From DASYDU01 sp050248495 (GTDB taxonomy: Bacteria; Planctomycetota; Planctomycetia; Pirellulales; Lacipirellulaceae): DNA of 64,000 nt. Shown in pieces: positions 1-7,891 of this stretch. The translations under genes and the position numbers were made by a program. A model generated the notes under the pieces. The model did no database searches. It had not been told where the DNA came from and saw nothing but the letters and a program-made list of their open reading frames with translations. Positions within the stretch are counted from its first letter, which is position 1; every line of letters starts with the position of its first letter. Location of the stretch: contig JBFWSG010000006.1 of the NCBI GenBank assembly GCA_050248495.1, forward strand, positions 1 to 64,000, read 5' to 3'.

Positions 1-620
1 CGCGGGAAGAGATCCGCGTAATGGCTGCCGGCCGGACGGATGCGGGGGTGCACGCGCTGGGGCAGGTCGTCGGGCTGTCAACAGAAACTGCGCTCACAAC
101 GGCCGATTTGCACCGTGGACTCAACGCGGTGTTGCCGGAGGATGTGGCGATTGTTGCGGTCGAGGAGGCGCCCGAGAACTTTCACGCCACGCACGACGCC
201 AGGCGAAAGACTTACCGCTACCAGATTCACAATGGCCGCACACCGGACGTGTTCCATCGCCGCTATGTGTGGCACTTCCCGCAACCGCTTGATGCGGAGC
301 AAATGGCGATCGCTGCACGATTGCTCGAGGGAAGGCACGACTTCGCGGCCTTCGAGTCGGCGGGCTCCGAGCGGCCAGACACGGTGCGAACGTTGTTTAA
401 GGTGGAAGTGGGGCGGATCGCCGAGCGGATCACGATTGAAGTGACCGGGGACGGGTTCCTCTACAATATGGTGCGGTCGATCGTCGGCACGCTCGTGGAA
501 GTCGGCAAGGGGAGCCGCGAGGCGGCATGGGTGGCGGAGGTGCTCGCATCCTGCGACCGGCGGCGCGCCGGGCAGACGGCGCCGGCGCTGGGGTTGTTTC
601 TGGTGAGCGTTGAGTATTGA
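1..620 (+). CDS. truA: tRNA pseudouridine synthase A (5' end outside window)
   Basis: TruA isomerises uridines 38-40 in the anticodon stem-loop of many tRNAs. The reading frame is open from base 3 and enters from the left edge, so the N-terminus is missing. The ATG at 21 is internal, because it is followed at once by the catalytic block AGRTDAGVHALGQV, whose Asp is the nucleophile in this family. The rest matches the family: KTYRYQIHNG in the middle and FLYNMVRSIVGTLVEVG near the C-terminus. It stops 6 bases before the next gene, a glycosyltransferase on the same strand, which suggests co-transcription, although the functions are unrelated. Identification is firm; only the left boundary is unknown. 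Confidence 0.95.
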   Translation, partial: REEIRVMAAGRTDAGVHALGQVVGLSTETALTTADLHRGLNAVLPEDVAIVAVEEAPENFHATHDARRKTYRYQIHNGRTPDVFHRRYVWHFPQPLDAEQMAIAARLLEGRHDFAAFESAGSERPDTVRTLFKVEVGRIAERITIEVTGDGFLYNMVRSIVGTLVEVGKGSREAAWVAEVLASCDRRRAGQTAPALGLFLVSVEY

Positions 621-626
621 TCGCGT

Positions 627-1781
627 ATGCGCGTGGCACACTTGATTGCGCGATTGATCATCGGAGGCGCGCAGGAGAATACGGTCCTTAATTGCCACGA
701 TTTGATTCGCGACTACGGCGATGAAGTGCTGCTCATCGCGGGGCCGGGATTGGGGCCGGAAGGGAGCCTCGAAGCGGACGCCCAGGCGCTGGGCATTCCG
801 ATCGAGATCATTCCGTCGCTGCGACGGCCGATCCATCCGACGCGCGACTTCGCCGCCTGGCGGGCGCTCTCCGGCGCTCTGGCGCGGTTCAAGCCGGACG
901 TCGTTCACACGCACGGCGGCAAGTGCGGCCTGTTCGGCCGGGTGATTGCCTCGCAGCAGGGAGTGCGGGCAATCGTCCACACGGTCCACGGCGCGGCATT
1001 TCATCCGTATCAACCGGCACCGGCCCGGGCGTTCTTTCGTCACTGCGAAAAGGTTGCCTCGGCGCGGTGTCACGCGATCATCAGCGTGGCCGACGCGATG
1101 ACCGAGCAGCTGGTGGCGGCGGGCGTCGCGCCGCGCGAGAAATTCACCACCATCTACAGCGGCATGGAAGTGGAGTCGTTTCTGAAATCCGGCCGACTGC
1201 GCGAACTCGTGCGAAGGGATTTTGGATTCTCAGCAGATGATTTCGTGGTCGGCAAAGTGGCCCGCTTGTTTCACCTCAAAGGACACGCCGACCTGGTCGC
1301 CGCCGCAAGGATCGCCGATGAGAGGCGCAAGTACGTAAAGTACCTGATCATCGGCGACGGCATCCTCCGGCCGCAGATCGAAGCGCAAATCGCCGCCGCC
1401 GGGCTGACTGCGAACTTTCACTTCACGGGTCTCGTCCCCCCATCGCAGATCGCGGAGCTGCTCTCTGCGACCGACCTTGTCGTCCACACAAGCTACCGCG
1501 AGGGGCTGGCGCGCGTGCTGCCGCAGGCGCTGCTCGCGGGAAAGCCAGTAATCAGCTACGACGTGGATGGTGCACGGGAGGTGATCATCGACGGCGTGAC
1601 GGGCCGTCTCATTCAGGCCGGCGACGTGGCGGGGCTTGCCGCGCGAATCGTCGACCTGTCCATGGCGACCGCGCTTTGCGAGCAAATGGGCGCCACGGGC
1701 CGCGAGCTGTGCCGTGCCCGCTTCGATCACCGCGAAATGACCCGTCAGATTCGCGCCCTCTACGAGCGATTGCTGGCGTGA
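627..1781 (+). CDS. GT4-family glycosyltransferase
   Basis: A 384-residue GT-B glycosyltransferase of family 4. The N-terminal Rossmann half starts MRVAHLIARLIIGGAQENT, with the Gly-rich acceptor loop near residues 12-18. The C-terminal half has VGKVARLFHLKGHADL and the nucleotide-sugar block SYREGLARVLPQALLAGKPV. In the usual E-x7-E motif the second Glu is Gln here, which is tolerated in some retaining GT4 enzymes. There is no signal peptide or membrane segment, so it is likely cytoplasmic and transfers sugar from an NDP-sugar to a lipid or glycan precursor; the substrate cannot be read from the sequence. It begins 6 bases after truA on the same strand. Confidence 0.88.
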   Translation: MRVAHLIARLIIGGAQENTVLNCHDLIRDYGDEVLLIAGPGLGPEGSLEADAQALGIPIEIIPSLRRPIHPTRDFAAWRALSGALARFKPDVVHTHGGKCGLFGRVIASQQGVRAIVHTVHGAAFHPYQPAPARAFFRHCEKVASARCHAIISVADAMTEQLVAAGVAPREKFTTIYSGMEVESFLKSGRLRELVRRDFGFSADDFVVGKVARLFHLKGHADLVAAARIADERRKYVKYLIIGDGILRPQIEAQIAAAGLTANFHFTGLVPPSQIAELLSATDLVVHTSYREGLARVLPQALLAGKPVISYDVDGAREVIIDGVTGRLIQAGDVAGLAARIVDLSMATALCEQMGATGRELCRARFDHREMTRQIRALYERLLA

Positions 1782-1879
1782 GGGCACGCCAGCCGAGCGA
1801 GTGCGCCCTTCCATCCGCGCTAGACATCGCACTTTCACCAGCCGTAAATCACGGGTAAAATGAAAGTTGCGAACAATTT

Positions 1880-1986
1880 ACCACGGATCGCCAGAGTGAA
1901 AATGACGAATGCCTAATGACGAATGTCGAGTTCCAATTCGTCATTGGGCATTGGTCATTCGACATTCTCGCCTTGTCTTCCGTGGT
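1880..1986. repeat. Heptamer hairpin, AATGNCN family, nested in ACCACGGA arms
   Basis: The left arm (1901-1930) is tandem heptamers AATGACG, AATGCCT, AATGACG, AATGTCG. The right arm (1935-1966) read on the other strand is AATGTCG, AATGACC, AATGCCC, AATGACG. The arms pair over about 30 bases with mismatches at regular slots. An outer perfect 8-base inverted repeat encloses them: ACCACGGA at 1880-1887 and TCCGTGGT at 1979-1986. The same outer word bounds the element at 8901-9076. The element lies between the glycosyltransferase and the kinase, ending 23 bases before the GTG start chosen for the kinase. Confidence 0.85.
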
Positions 1987-2009
1987 GGGAATTTGGTTGG
2001 AATCCGCGC

Positions 2010-2903
2010 GTGTCAGCTCAAATCCAATTCGTCGGCAAGTACCGCCTGTTCCACCTCATCCGAGGCGGTGCATTCTACGAGATTTGGGCCGTCCGGCCGC
2101 CGGCCGACAACACCGTCTACGCGATGAAGTGGCTCCCCAAGGGCTCGAAGTACACCCGCGAGCACATTGGCGGCCTGCGGCACGAATACACGGTCGGCAG
2201 CACGCTCGACCACAAGGCGTGCATCAAGACGTACGAGTTCGACAACACCTCGAACGGCGCGTACATGCTGTTGGAGCTGTTCAAGACGCAAAACCTCAAG
2301 CAACAGATCATCTCCGGCAACAACAAGAAGATATTCCACCGCGCGAAGGAGATCTTGGTCGAATGTGCGGCGGGGCTGGCCCACATGCACGACAAAGGTT
2401 GGATCCACCGCGACATCAAGCCGGACAACTATCTTCTGAGCGACGACAACACCGCGAAGCTGATCGACTTCAACCTGGCGCAGAAGCCGGCCGGCGCGCT
2501 GAGCAAGCTCTTTGGCGGCAAGTCGAAAGTCATTCAAGGCACGCACAGCTACATGTCGCCTGAGCAGATTCGCGGCCAGACCCTCGACTTCCGGGCCGAC
2601 GTCTACAGCTTCGGCTGCATGGTCCACGAATTCTTCACTGGCAAGCCGCCGTTTACGGCCAACACGCCCAGCGAACTCTTGCAGCGCCATCTGACGTCGA
2701 AGCCAGCCGATCTGGCGGTGTTCGACAAGAATATAACGCCGGAGTTCGCCAAGTATGTCCAGTCGATGATGTCGAAAGACCCGGCCGGCCGGCCCGCGTC
2801 GATGAAGGACGTGATGATGGAAATCAAAACGCAGAAGGTGTTTTACAATCGCCCGCAACCGCCGAGTGCGGAGCCCGCAGTGAAGGAGAAATCCAGTGAA
2901 TAA
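2010..2903 (+). CDS. Serine/threonine protein kinase, catalytic domain only
   Basis: A 297-residue Hanks-type kinase. From the GTG at 2010 it has a loop at residues 18-24 (IRGGAFY), the ATP-binding Lys40 in VYAMK, the catalytic loop HRDIKPDN (133-140), a metal-binding site written DFN (153-155) instead of DFG, and an activation-segment end GTHSYMSPEQIRG. The C-lobe ends near residue 270, followed by a short polar tail. No membrane segment or sensor domain is present, so it is a soluble kinase. An upstream ATG at 1923 is in frame, but it would translate a repeat element before the domain, so the GTG start just before the conserved KYRLFHL strand is preferred. The DFN motif is unusual, and activity is likely but not certain. 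Confidence 0.85.
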   Translation: MSAQIQFVGKYRLFHLIRGGAFYEIWAVRPPADNTVYAMKWLPKGSKYTREHIGGLRHEYTVGSTLDHKACIKTYEFDNTSNGAYMLLELFKTQNLKQQIISGNNKKIFHRAKEILVECAAGLAHMHDKGWIHRDIKPDNYLLSDDNTAKLIDFNLAQKPAGALSKLFGGKSKVIQGTHSYMSPEQIRGQTLDFRADVYSFGCMVHEFFTGKPPFTANTPSELLQRHLTSKPADLAVFDKNITPEFAKYVQSMMSKDPAGRPASMKDVMMEIKTQKVFYNRPQPPSAEPAVKEKSSE

Positions 2904-2977
2904 GTGAGTAAGTGAGTCGGTGAGTAAGTATCGATCGGAACCTACTCACTTACTTTCCTATTCACCTACTCACTCCG
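2896..2977. repeat. Octamer hairpin, GTGAGTAA family
   Basis: The left arm (2896-2930) is a tandem of GTGAATAA, GTGAGTAA, GTGAGTCG, GTGAGTAA and supplies the kinase stop codon (TAA, 2901-2903). The right arm (2941-2977) is the inverted form, read on the other strand as GTGAGTAG, GTGAATAG and so on. The right arm ends 7 bases before the accA ATG, and no Shine-Dalgarno sequence separates them. The same word family occurs at 17603-17691. Confidence 0.88.
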
Positions 2978-2984
2978 CACACCC

Positions 2985-3953
2985 ATGCCCAGCGCCATTT
3001 ACCGACTTGCGTTTGAACAGCCGATCCATGCTCTGGAGCAGCGGATCGCCGAGCTCGAGTCGAATCAGAACAAGACGCCCGAACAGCACGATCAGATTCG
3101 CGCGCTGCGGCGCGAGCTGGCCGACACCACGCGCCGCGTCTACAGTCAGCTTGATCCGTGGGAAACAGTGCAGGTGGCCCGGCATCCCGACCGGCCGATG
3201 TTTACGGATTATTTGGACCTGGTGTTCGATGAGTTCGTCGAGCTGCACGGGGACAAGTTTTTTGGCGATGACCGCGCGCTGCGGACCGGCTTCGCCAAGC
3301 TCGACCGATACAAAGTACTCGTCGCGGGGCATCACAAAGGCAAGACGCTCAAAGAGCGGAATGAGTGCTTTTTCGGTTGCGCGCATCCCGAGGGCTATCG
3401 CAAAGCGATGGCCAAGATGCGTCTGGCGGCCAAGTACCGGCTGCCGATTATTTGCCTGATCGATACTCCGGGCGCCTATCCGGGCATCGGGGCCGAAGAG
3501 CGCGGCCAGGCCCAGGTGATTGCCGAGAGCATGCTGGAAATGTCGCGCCTCGAAACGCCGATTATTTGCGTGGTGATCGGAGAGGGGGGGTCGGGCGGCG
3601 CGCTCGGGATCGGCGTGGGCGACCGCGTCGCGGTGCTCGAGTTCGCCTACTACAGCGTGATCAGCCCCGAGGGTTGCGCCGGCATCTTGTGGAAGAGCCA
3701 CGACTTTGCCGCCGATGCCGCCCGGGCACTCAAGCTCACGTCGCGTCACTTGCACACGCTCGGCGTGATCGACGACGTGATCGAAGAACCGCTCGGCGGC
3801 GCTCACCGCGATCACAACCAGATGGCAGCCCGGCTCAAAATGTATCTCATCAAGACATTGCGTGAGCTCGTCGAGCAACCGACGGCTCAATTGCTGCAGG
3901 CGCGGTACGACAAGTTCCGCAAGATGGGTCAGTTCCTCGACCCAGCGGTCTAA
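2985..3953 (+). CDS. accA: Acetyl-CoA carboxylase, carboxyltransferase subunit alpha
   Basis: AccA forms, with AccD, the carboxyltransferase that moves CO2 from biotin-BCCP to acetyl-CoA, giving malonyl-CoA for fatty-acid synthesis in the cytoplasm. The protein is 322 residues, the normal length. The N-terminal coiled segment (EQRIAELESNQ, then RALRRELADTTRR) is typical. The crotonase-fold core has HPEGYRKAMAKM, LIDTPGAYPGIGAEERGQ, the oxyanion Gly run GEGGSGGALGIG and YYSVISPEGCAGILWK. The start is fixed by the family N-terminus, although no ribosome-binding site is visible because a hairpin repeat occupies that position. accD is not in the window. Confidence 0.97.
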   Translation: MPSAIYRLAFEQPIHALEQRIAELESNQNKTPEQHDQIRALRRELADTTRRVYSQLDPWETVQVARHPDRPMFTDYLDLVFDEFVELHGDKFFGDDRALRTGFAKLDRYKVLVAGHHKGKTLKERNECFFGCAHPEGYRKAMAKMRLAAKYRLPIICLIDTPGAYPGIGAEERGQAQVIAESMLEMSRLETPIICVVIGEGGSGGALGIGVGDRVAVLEFAYYSVISPEGCAGILWKSHDFAADAARALKLTSRHLHTLGVIDDVIEEPLGGAHRDHNQMAARLKMYLIKTLRELVEQPTAQLLQARYDKFRKMGQFLDPAV

Positions 3954-3967
3954 ACAGAGCTCGATCC

Positions 3968-4570
3968 ATGAATGCCGCACCGACTTCGACCGGCAGCGCA
4001 CCCCGAAGTCGCATCCGCTTCAGTCTGCGGGCGACGTTCGTACTGGTGACGATTGTCTGCGTTCTGCTGGGATGGATGGTTATACGCTACCGGCGGGCCG
4101 AGAGAATCATTGCGCGGCATCTGGCAGTCGTGGATCAGATCCAGGCCAACGTATCGCAGCCGCCATCGAATGTGACGTTTGTGATGCCCGCAAACGTGCG
4201 GCAGACGAAGACGGCACTATATTCCAAGATGCGTGCGAATCAGGTGTATCGCCAATTCCACACGAATGGCTGGTTGGCCGATCGATTCGATCACATGACG
4301 CAAGAAGGCGAGCTTTTGGACGTGTCCGCGGCTCTGGTTGCGGAATCGGCCGACGACCTGGCGACTCGGCTGCGAGCTCACTACGAAGATGGCTTCAGTT
4401 CGCTGGGATTGCGGCGCAATCTCACAGTAAACGGCGATCCGGCGAGCGCAATTTGGGCGTCGCCCGACAACTGCATCCAGCTGGTCGTGGACGTCGACGT
4501 GGATGGCGGCGACAAAAGCGCCCGCGCGCGGGTTATCTATCTGCACCACGAAGCCATGGAGCTTTGGTGA
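3968..4570 (+). CDS. Hypothetical membrane-anchored protein
   Basis: A 200-residue protein with one N-terminal membrane segment (about residues 20-38: TFVLVTIVCVLLGWMV) preceded by RIRFSLRA. That basic anchor recurs in many planctomycete proteins of unknown role. The remainder is predicted extracytoplasmic, with no recognised catalytic motif; a paired pattern (LRAHYEDGFSSLGLRR, then LVVDVDVDGGDKSARARVIYL) suggests a small beta-rich domain. It starts 14 bases after accA. The protein ends at a TGA inside what looks like continuing coding sequence (see findings), so it may be truncated by a frameshift. Confidence 0.6.
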   Translation: MNAAPTSTGSAPRSRIRFSLRATFVLVTIVCVLLGWMVIRYRRAERIIARHLAVVDQIQANVSQPPSNVTFVMPANVRQTKTALYSKMRANQVYRQFHTNGWLADRFDHMTQEGELLDVSAALVAESADDLATRLRAHYEDGFSSLGLRRNLTVNGDPASAIWASPDNCIQLVVDVDVDGGDKSARARVIYLHHEAMELW

Positions 4571-5010
4571 TCGGCGCTTGTCGGATTTGGTTGCCGATCC
4601 CGCCGGCAAACCGCTCGAACTGACCGGCTTCGAGATTTGCCTGTTAGACGCCCGCCGCTGGCCGACGACTGGACGGTCGCCGCCGGCTTTCGGAACGCGT
4701 CTACGGGCCTCCTGCGAGTTCGCTTTTCGGCCACGCTCCCGGTCAGACCGCACGCGCACAGGCGGCCTGGAGAGAAGGCGACTGAATCGAGTCTCGGCGA
4801 GTCACCCCCATCGTCTGAAGCCGTCCGATGGTCGCCGGCCAACGAGAGCAGGAGGGCTGCCGCGAAATCCCCGGCACCCGGGACCAACGTCCGATAATCG
4901 CTGTTATGTTCGTTTCGGGCGTGGTTTCGGCCGGGAAAATCGCGTATTCTGCCCCTGCCGCCAAATCGTTCTGGCCGCCGACCACCACTGATCCTGAGTC
5001 TTTATCCCCG
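4571..5010. other. Gap with possible remnants of the preceding gene's 3' end
   Basis: No intact gene is convincing here. Right after the stop of the upstream gene, a frame shifted by one base reads GDRRLSDLVADPAGKPLEL and so on to about 4655. The original frame then reads ADDWTVAAGFRNASTGLLRV to about 4730. Both pieces look like protein, whereas the remaining overlapping frames are Arg/Pro/Ser-rich GC shadows. From about 4750 to 5010 I see nothing. Confidence 0.45.
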
Positions 5011-5319
5011 ATGCCTAACCGCGACTGGAACGACGAAGAAGAAGATTGGTCGGAGACCGGTGCGGGCTACGATTCGGGAGACGATTCGGAGTTCGACGAC
5101 ACTGATTCCGACGACGCCATCCCCTGTCCCGACTGCGGCGCGGACATCTATGCCGACCTCGATTGCTGCCCACGCTGCGGCTACTGGCTCACCGACGCCG
5201 ATCGCAATCCGCCCCGCGTCGGCCTGTTTGACTCTCGCACGACCCGCCTCGTGGCCGCCGGCCTGCTGGCGATCTTCGTTCTGAGCCTCTTGGCCAGCGT
5301 CTTCGGTCTGGCAAACTGA
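5011..5319 (+). CDS. Small zinc-ribbon membrane protein
   Basis: A 102-residue protein. Residues 1-36 are very acidic (Asp/Glu-rich). A zinc ribbon follows with Cys pairs C39/C42 and C53/C56 (CPDCG and CPRCG). One C-terminal membrane helix spans about residues 80-98. It would sit as a tail-anchored protein with the ribbon in the cytoplasm. The function is unknown; the ribbon may bind protein or nucleic acid. I chose the ATG at 5011 because upstream sequence in this frame is low-quality. The gene has no obvious operon partner, and a promoter for the next gene lies about 90 bases downstream. Confidence 0.72.
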   Translation: MPNRDWNDEEEDWSETGAGYDSGDDSEFDDTDSDDAIPCPDCGADIYADLDCCPRCGYWLTDADRNPPRVGLFDSRTTRLVAAGLLAIFVLSLLASVFGLAN

Positions 5320-5405
5320 TCGCGAACGAATCGGCTGGCAGGATAGGAGACTCCAAACCCCGGCGCCACGAAATGCCAAGTCGTTTCAACAGTTGTTGCA
5401 AAAAA

Positions 5406-5433
5406 TTGCATCCCCCCGTATTTCGTTTATAAT
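5406..5433 (+). promoter_or_regulatory. Sigma-70-like promoter for the PEP-CTERM gene
   Basis: TTGCAT at 5406-5411, a 16-base spacer and a perfect TATAAT at 5428-5433. Transcription would start near 5440, giving an untranslated leader of about 50 bases. That leader carries the ribosome-binding site AGAGGTGAT just before the ATG at 5490. Confidence 0.65.
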
Positions 5434-5489
5434 CTCCCCCGGCCAGCGTAGTGTGGGCTTGATCCGGTCTACTTTGAAGAGGTGATCCA

Positions 5490-6362
5490 ATGATGCGCAC
5501 CGGTTGGACTTTCGTTGCGGCAATTTCGCTAGCGTTTCTTGTGGTCAACGATGCTTTGGCCGTGCTCATCTTCGACGACGGACAATCGCACGTGATCAAT
5601 CAGCCGTCGGACGCGATCACCGTCCTCAATAGCGCGGCACCCGATGACTTGCCGACGACGGTGACCATTTCGACGGGCGGGGTGATCGATTCGGTTGCTC
5701 CCGTAATCTCGGCGGCAGCGAGCGTTTTCGGAACCTCCGGCATCGAGTTGGCCGGCGGCAGCATTCTTACCAATGCCGGCGGCGGCCACGGCCTGGTCGC
5801 GTTTGACAATGCTCAGATCAAAATGACTTCGGGTACCATTGCGCCGTTGGGAGCGAGTAGCGCTGGAATTTCGATTGAAGGCAACGCTCAAGCGGAGGTA
5901 CTGGGCGGCACGATCGACGCCACATCGATCGGGCTCAATGGATTTGGGCAGACCTATTCCGTCGTTCGCGGCGGCACGATTCGCGGCGACGCCGAGGCAT
6001 TTCATCTGGGAGTCAACTCGCAGCTGCACGTCTACGGCGGGCTGCTGGGTGACATGGACGGCGGAGTCGATCTGACAGTCGCCGGCGGCGAAGCCCATTT
6101 CTATGGCAGCGCATTCCAGCTCAACGGCGTGCCGGTCGCTCAAGGACTGATCGCCGGGCCCGGCAACTTTGTCGGGCGGCTCACGGGAATGCTCGACAGC
6201 GGCGAGTCACTGGACATCGGCATCCGCGTCGAAGATCTCGGTCCGGGAGTCATGTTTCCGGCTTTGATTTATGTGCACGTACCCGAACCATCGTCACTAC
6301 TGCTGTTGACGTGCGCCTCGTTTGGCGCCTTCGCTGGCGGCCGGGCCAGATGCCGATCGTAG
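5490..6362 (+). CDS. PEP-CTERM secreted protein
   Basis: A 290-residue exported protein. A signal peptide covers about residues 1-25 (FVAAISLAFLVVNDALA). The body is built of short Gly-rich repeats resembling a right-handed beta-helix (GGSILTNAGGGHGL, QAEVLGGTIDA, VRGGTIRGDA, LHVYGGLLGDM). The C-terminus has the PEP-CTERM sorting signal, VPEPSS, then a hydrophobic stretch and Arg-rich tail (GGRARCRS). In this family the tail is processed by an exosortase/archaeosortase and links secreted proteins to exopolysaccharide production (known of the family). The role of the body is unknown; the beta-helix reading is inference from spacing. Confidence 0.82.
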   Translation: MMRTGWTFVAAISLAFLVVNDALAVLIFDDGQSHVINQPSDAITVLNSAAPDDLPTTVTISTGGVIDSVAPVISAAASVFGTSGIELAGGSILTNAGGGHGLVAFDNAQIKMTSGTIAPLGASSAGISIEGNAQAEVLGGTIDATSIGLNGFGQTYSVVRGGTIRGDAEAFHLGVNSQLHVYGGLLGDMDGGVDLTVAGGEAHFYGSAFQLNGVPVAQGLIAGPGNFVGRLTGMLDSGESLDIGIRVEDLGPGVMFPALIYVHVPEPSSLLLLTCASFGAFAGGRARCRS

Positions 6363-6547
6363 TTCACGGTCGCGACTTTCGATGCAGCGCGACGCGCAGT
6401 CGACTGCAGACCAGCCTGACACGACAAGGTGACCGATAGAGCGTTCGGTTTCTGGTCAACTATCGTGCAATTGAACAAATTCTGTTCGACATGCGCGGCG
6501 CGCGTGGCGCGCCTGCACCGGCGATTGTGAAATTCGTGTGTCGTTGC

Positions 6548-6577
6548 TTGACGTGCGAATTCATTCGCACCTATCAT
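6548..6577 (+). promoter_or_regulatory. Promoter with palindromic operator filling the spacer
   Basis: TTGACG (6548-6553) and TATCAT (6572-6577), each one base from consensus, are 18 bases apart. The spacer contains a perfect inverted repeat, TGCGAAT-TC-ATTCGCA (6554-6569). A protein bound there would block RNA polymerase, or could activate by twisting a long spacer. The predicted transcript starts near 6584 and leads into the gene at 6643. Confidence 0.6.
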
Positions 6578-6642
6578 TCAGATCATCCGTCGCGGGCCAG
6601 TTGCTATGACTGGGGCGATCACACCGAGACGGAGTTCAGAGG

Positions 6643-7824
6643 ATGGTCAAGTCTTATTGTCCGAAGTCGTTCAGTAGGACGTGGAGCTCTTTGGTCGCAG
6701 TGGTTGGCACGTTGGTTGTGCCGGCGATGTCATCCGGCTACGTGTTCCACAATCTAGTGTCCGATCAGTCCGGCGCGGCTGATCACGCTGATCCGGATTT
6801 GGTCAATGCCTGGGGCGTCGCGTTCAACCCGAACGGCTTCGTTTGGGTCGCCGACAATCACAGCGGGAAGTCGACGCTCTACGACGGGCTGGGCAACAAA
6901 CAGTCGCTGGTGGTGAATATCCCCGGCCCTGCCGGTTCGACGGGCGGCGGCGCGCCGACGGGCATCGTGTTCAACGACGGCAACGACTTCTTTGTCGGCG
7001 CGGGGACCAACCCGGCCGCGTTCATCTTTGCCGGCGAAGATGGCGTGATCTCGGCCTGGAATCCGAACGAGCCGCTGCCGGCGCCTTCGACTCAGGCGAT
7101 TCGGAAGATCGACAACTCGGCATCCAACGCGATCTACAAGGGATTAGCGCGGGCCAACAACGGCGGCCAGGATTTTCTCTACGCGACGGATTTCCATAAC
7201 GGCCGCATCGACGCGTTCAACAACGCGTTTGGCCCCGCGTCGCTGTCCGGCAACTTCACCGATCCGGACCTGCCGGCGGGCTTCGCACCGTTCGGCATTC
7301 AGGCGATCGACGGCGAACTGTATGTGACCTACGCCAAGCAGGACGACGAGGCGGAGGACGACGTTGCGGGTCCCGGGCTCGGCTTCGTGAACGTGTTCGA
7401 CCTGAACGGAGTACTCCAAGAGCGGCTCATCTCGCAGGGAGCGCTCAACGCGCCGTGGGGGCTTGCCAAGGCGCCGGCCGATTTTGGCGAATTCTCGGGC
7501 GCGCTATTGGTCGGCAACTTCGGCGACGGCCGGATCAATGCCTACGATGAGTCGACCGGCATGTTGCTGGGTTCGCTCTCGAACGCCGCCCACACGCCGC
7601 TTTCGATCGAAGGCCTGTGGGGTCTTCAGTTCGGTAACGGACTCAACAACCAGCCCACCAACACGCTCTTCTTCGCCGCCGGCCCAGGGGGTGAAGAGCA
7701 CGGAGCCTACGGGCGAATCGACGTCACGCCGGAACCGGGCGGCCTGGTGCTCGAAGTGCTCGCGCTAGTGGGCATCGGCCTGGAAGACGCGTTGTTCCGC
7801 CGACGTTCCATCGGCAGCAAATAG
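6643..7824 (+). CDS. TIGR03118-family secreted protein with degenerate PEP-CTERM end
   Basis: A 393-residue protein of the TIGR03118 family, a conserved family of unknown function. Markers are the N-terminal block VFHNLVSDQSGAADHADPDL, then NAWGVAFNPNGFVWVADNHS, TGIVFN, PFGIQAIDGELYVTYAKQD and LLVGNFGDGRINAYD. The pattern suggests a beta-propeller. An N-terminal signal peptide covers about residues 1-35. The C-terminus, VTPEPGGLVLEVLALVGIG followed by LFRRRS, resembles a PEP-CTERM anchor, although the hydrophobic segment is interrupted by acidic residues (LEDALF). GGATGG-like sequence (cagaggatgg) forms the ribosome-binding site next to the ATG. It follows another PEP-CTERM gene on the same strand but has its own promoter. 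Confidence 0.85.
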   Translation: MVKSYCPKSFSRTWSSLVAVVGTLVVPAMSSGYVFHNLVSDQSGAADHADPDLVNAWGVAFNPNGFVWVADNHSGKSTLYDGLGNKQSLVVNIPGPAGSTGGGAPTGIVFNDGNDFFVGAGTNPAAFIFAGEDGVISAWNPNEPLPAPSTQAIRKIDNSASNAIYKGLARANNGGQDFLYATDFHNGRIDAFNNAFGPASLSGNFTDPDLPAGFAPFGIQAIDGELYVTYAKQDDEAEDDVAGPGLGFVNVFDLNGVLQERLISQGALNAPWGLAKAPADFGEFSGALLVGNFGDGRINAYDESTGMLLGSLSNAAHTPLSIEGLWGLQFGNGLNNQPTNTLFFAAGPGGEEHGAYGRIDVTPEPGGLVLEVLALVGIGLEDALFRRRSIGSK

Positions 7825-7843
7825 AAGCTCGACGACTTCTGAG

Positions 7844-7883
7844 AGAGCGGTTTCCGACGAACCTCGAGTCGGAGACCGCCTCT
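7844..7883. terminator. Hairpin between convergent genes, probable bidirectional terminator
   Basis: Left arm 7844-7858 and right arm 7868-7883 pair (CGGTTTCCGAC against GTCGGAGACCG, one mismatch, with AGAG/CTCT extension). The loop is about 9 bases. The hairpin lies between the 3' ends of the TIGR03118 gene and cvpA. There is no strong T-run on either side. Confidence 0.55.
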
Positions 7884-7891
7884 GCAACTCA

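Noticed and set aside
1923..2009. ATG at 1923 as kinase start
   Set aside because: It would place repeat-coded residues before the kinase fold; the GTG at 2010 directly precedes the first conserved strand.
4503..4991. Independent small gene after the membrane-anchored protein
   Set aside because: Only parts of the frame look coding, and they read as a shifted continuation of the previous gene; the rest is Arg/Pro-rich.
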